Below are positions 6,655 through 7,295 of a stretch of 7,295 nucleotides of DNA, in pieces. Location of the stretch: NCBI GenBank assembly GCA_003662205.1, contig QMXQ01000075.1, forward strand, positions 1 through 7,295. The letters are read 5' to 3'. The translations under genes were made by a program, and so were the position numbers. Below the pieces are notes generated by a model. The model did no database searches. It saw nothing but the letters and a program-made list of their open reading frames with translations, and was not told where the DNA came from. Position 1 is the stretch's first letter. Each line of letters starts with the position of its first letter. This DNA is from Candidatus Bathyarchaeota archaeon (GTDB lineage: Archaea; Thermoproteota; Bathyarchaeia; TCS64).

Positions 6655-7295
6655 TCAGCCCTTTTTCATCGCCGCCTCGGCTGCTGCCCTGGCCACTTCG
6701 AGGGGGGGCTGGACGTCGTCGGGGATGGGACACTTGTAGGCTCTGTCCTTCATGCGCTTCTTGAACTCCTCCTGCGCCCTCTTCAGGAGCTCCGGCTTCG
6801 TGATCAGGTCCAGGGCGGCACCGGCGATGGTCTTCGCCGCGAAGATGAGCGACTTGTGGCCGATGCTCATGCCGCTGCAGGCGACGGCCTGCCAGGAGTG
6901 GCCGGGGGCGCCTAGGACGAATGCGGTTGTGCCGAACTCCATCGTCGGCGTCACCCAGCTCACGTCGGAGACGTCGGTGGAGCCGGCCATCACCTTCCCC
7001 TCGTCCCACGGGTCGAGCACCTCCTGGACGAGGTCGACGTCCACGTACCTCTCCAAGTTGGGGAACTCCGCCTTCCTGAGGGCGTCCCTCTTCTGCTCCT
7101 TCGGCACGGTCTCCCCGATCTTCTTCGCGAACTCCAGTTCCTCCTCCGTGTACTCGGGCGGGCTGATCTCCCGCATGTTCGAGACCACTAATTCGCTCAG
7201 CGTCTTGTTCGGCAGCAGGTTGTAGCAGCCGCCGAGGAACTCCACCCTGTGGGTGGTCCCCGTCATCAGGGCGGCTCCCTCCGCGATCTTCAGCA
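6655..7295 (-). CDS. M20-family amidohydrolase, AbgB-like (aminobenzoyl-glutamate hydrolase subunit B type); N-terminus cut off by window edge
   Basis: The C-terminal 212 residues of an M20-family metallo-amidohydrolase; the 5' part lies beyond the right edge. An in-frame ATG exists at 7266, but coding continues upstream of it (AEGAALMTGT), so it is internal. AbgB-type signatures are visible: the ALMTGT strand, NLLPN near the start, GSTDVSDVSW (6955-6984) and GAPGHSWQAV with a histidine at 6898-6900 that is probably the last metal ligand, then SIGHKS and an AAKTIAG helix before the YKCPIP tail. E. coli AbgB, about 480 residues, works with AbgA to split p-aminobenzoyl-glutamate; many homologues hydrolyse other N-acyl or amide-linked amino acids. 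Here about half the protein is missing, including most metal ligands, and a partner subunit cannot be seen. The true substrate is therefore open. It converges on the aminotransferase gene and is not in its operon. No sign of disruption is seen in the visible part. Confidence 0.9.
   Translation of the reverse strand, partial: LKIAEGAALMTGTTHRVEFLGGCYNLLPNKTLSELVVSNMREISPPEYTEEELEFAKKIGETVPKEQKRDALRKAEFPNLERYVDVDLVQEVLDPWDEGKVMAGSTDVSDVSWVTPTMEFGTTAFVLGAPGHSWQAVACSGMSIGHKSLIFAAKTIAGAALDLITKPELLKRAQEEFKKRMKDRAYKCPIPDDVQPPLEVARAAAEAAMKKG

Overview
The window looks like chromosomal DNA of a high-GC archaeon. The intergenic gaps hold A/T-rich TATA-box-like elements (TTTTAATA, TTTTATAT) at the spacing expected for archaeal TBP/TFB promoters. 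One gene appears to be read from a leaderless transcript, and arginine is often encoded by AGG. The gene content (cytosolic peptidases plus an aminotransferase) fits a protein- or peptide-degrading member of the Thermoproteota, for example Bathyarchaeia. That placement is an inference from style, not from a marker gene.

Layout. Positions 1-2535 hold two tandem minus-strand genes for S9 (prolyl-oligopeptidase / acylaminoacyl-peptidase type) serine peptidases. The upstream copy (580-2535) is complete at 651 aa. The downstream copy (1-524) runs off the left edge, and its visible 174 residues are about 67% identical, without gaps, to the first copy. A 187-base divergent intergenic region (2536-2722) carries a promoter-like element for each side. 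Positions 2723-5254 encode an 843-aa M14-type zinc carboxypeptidase with a C-terminal glutamine-amidotransferase-like domain. A short gap (5255-5351) contains two identical TATA-like octamers 50 bases apart, bracketing an inverted repeat. Positions 5352-6515 encode a complete 387-aa fold-type I PLP aminotransferase. A gap of about 140 bases between converging genes (6516-6654) carries U-tract terminator signals on both strands. From 6655 to the right edge, on the minus strand, lies the C-terminal part of an M20-family amidohydrolase of the AbgB (aminobenzoyl-glutamate hydrolase B) type.

How they fit together. Two S9 exo/oligopeptidases, an M14 carboxypeptidase, an aminotransferase and an M20 amidohydrolase make a coherent peptide and amino-acid catabolism neighbourhood. 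Peptides would be trimmed to amino acids, N-acyl or amide-linked amino acids hydrolysed, and amino groups moved to 2-oxoacids. No complete gene here shows a signal peptide, which suggests intracellular action. I saw no mobile element, CRISPR array, tRNA or rRNA. The window reads mainly as ordinary metabolic chromosome. The items most worth a second look are the tandem peptidase duplication, the domain architecture of the M14 protein and the twin-TATA/inverted-repeat region before the aminotransferase.
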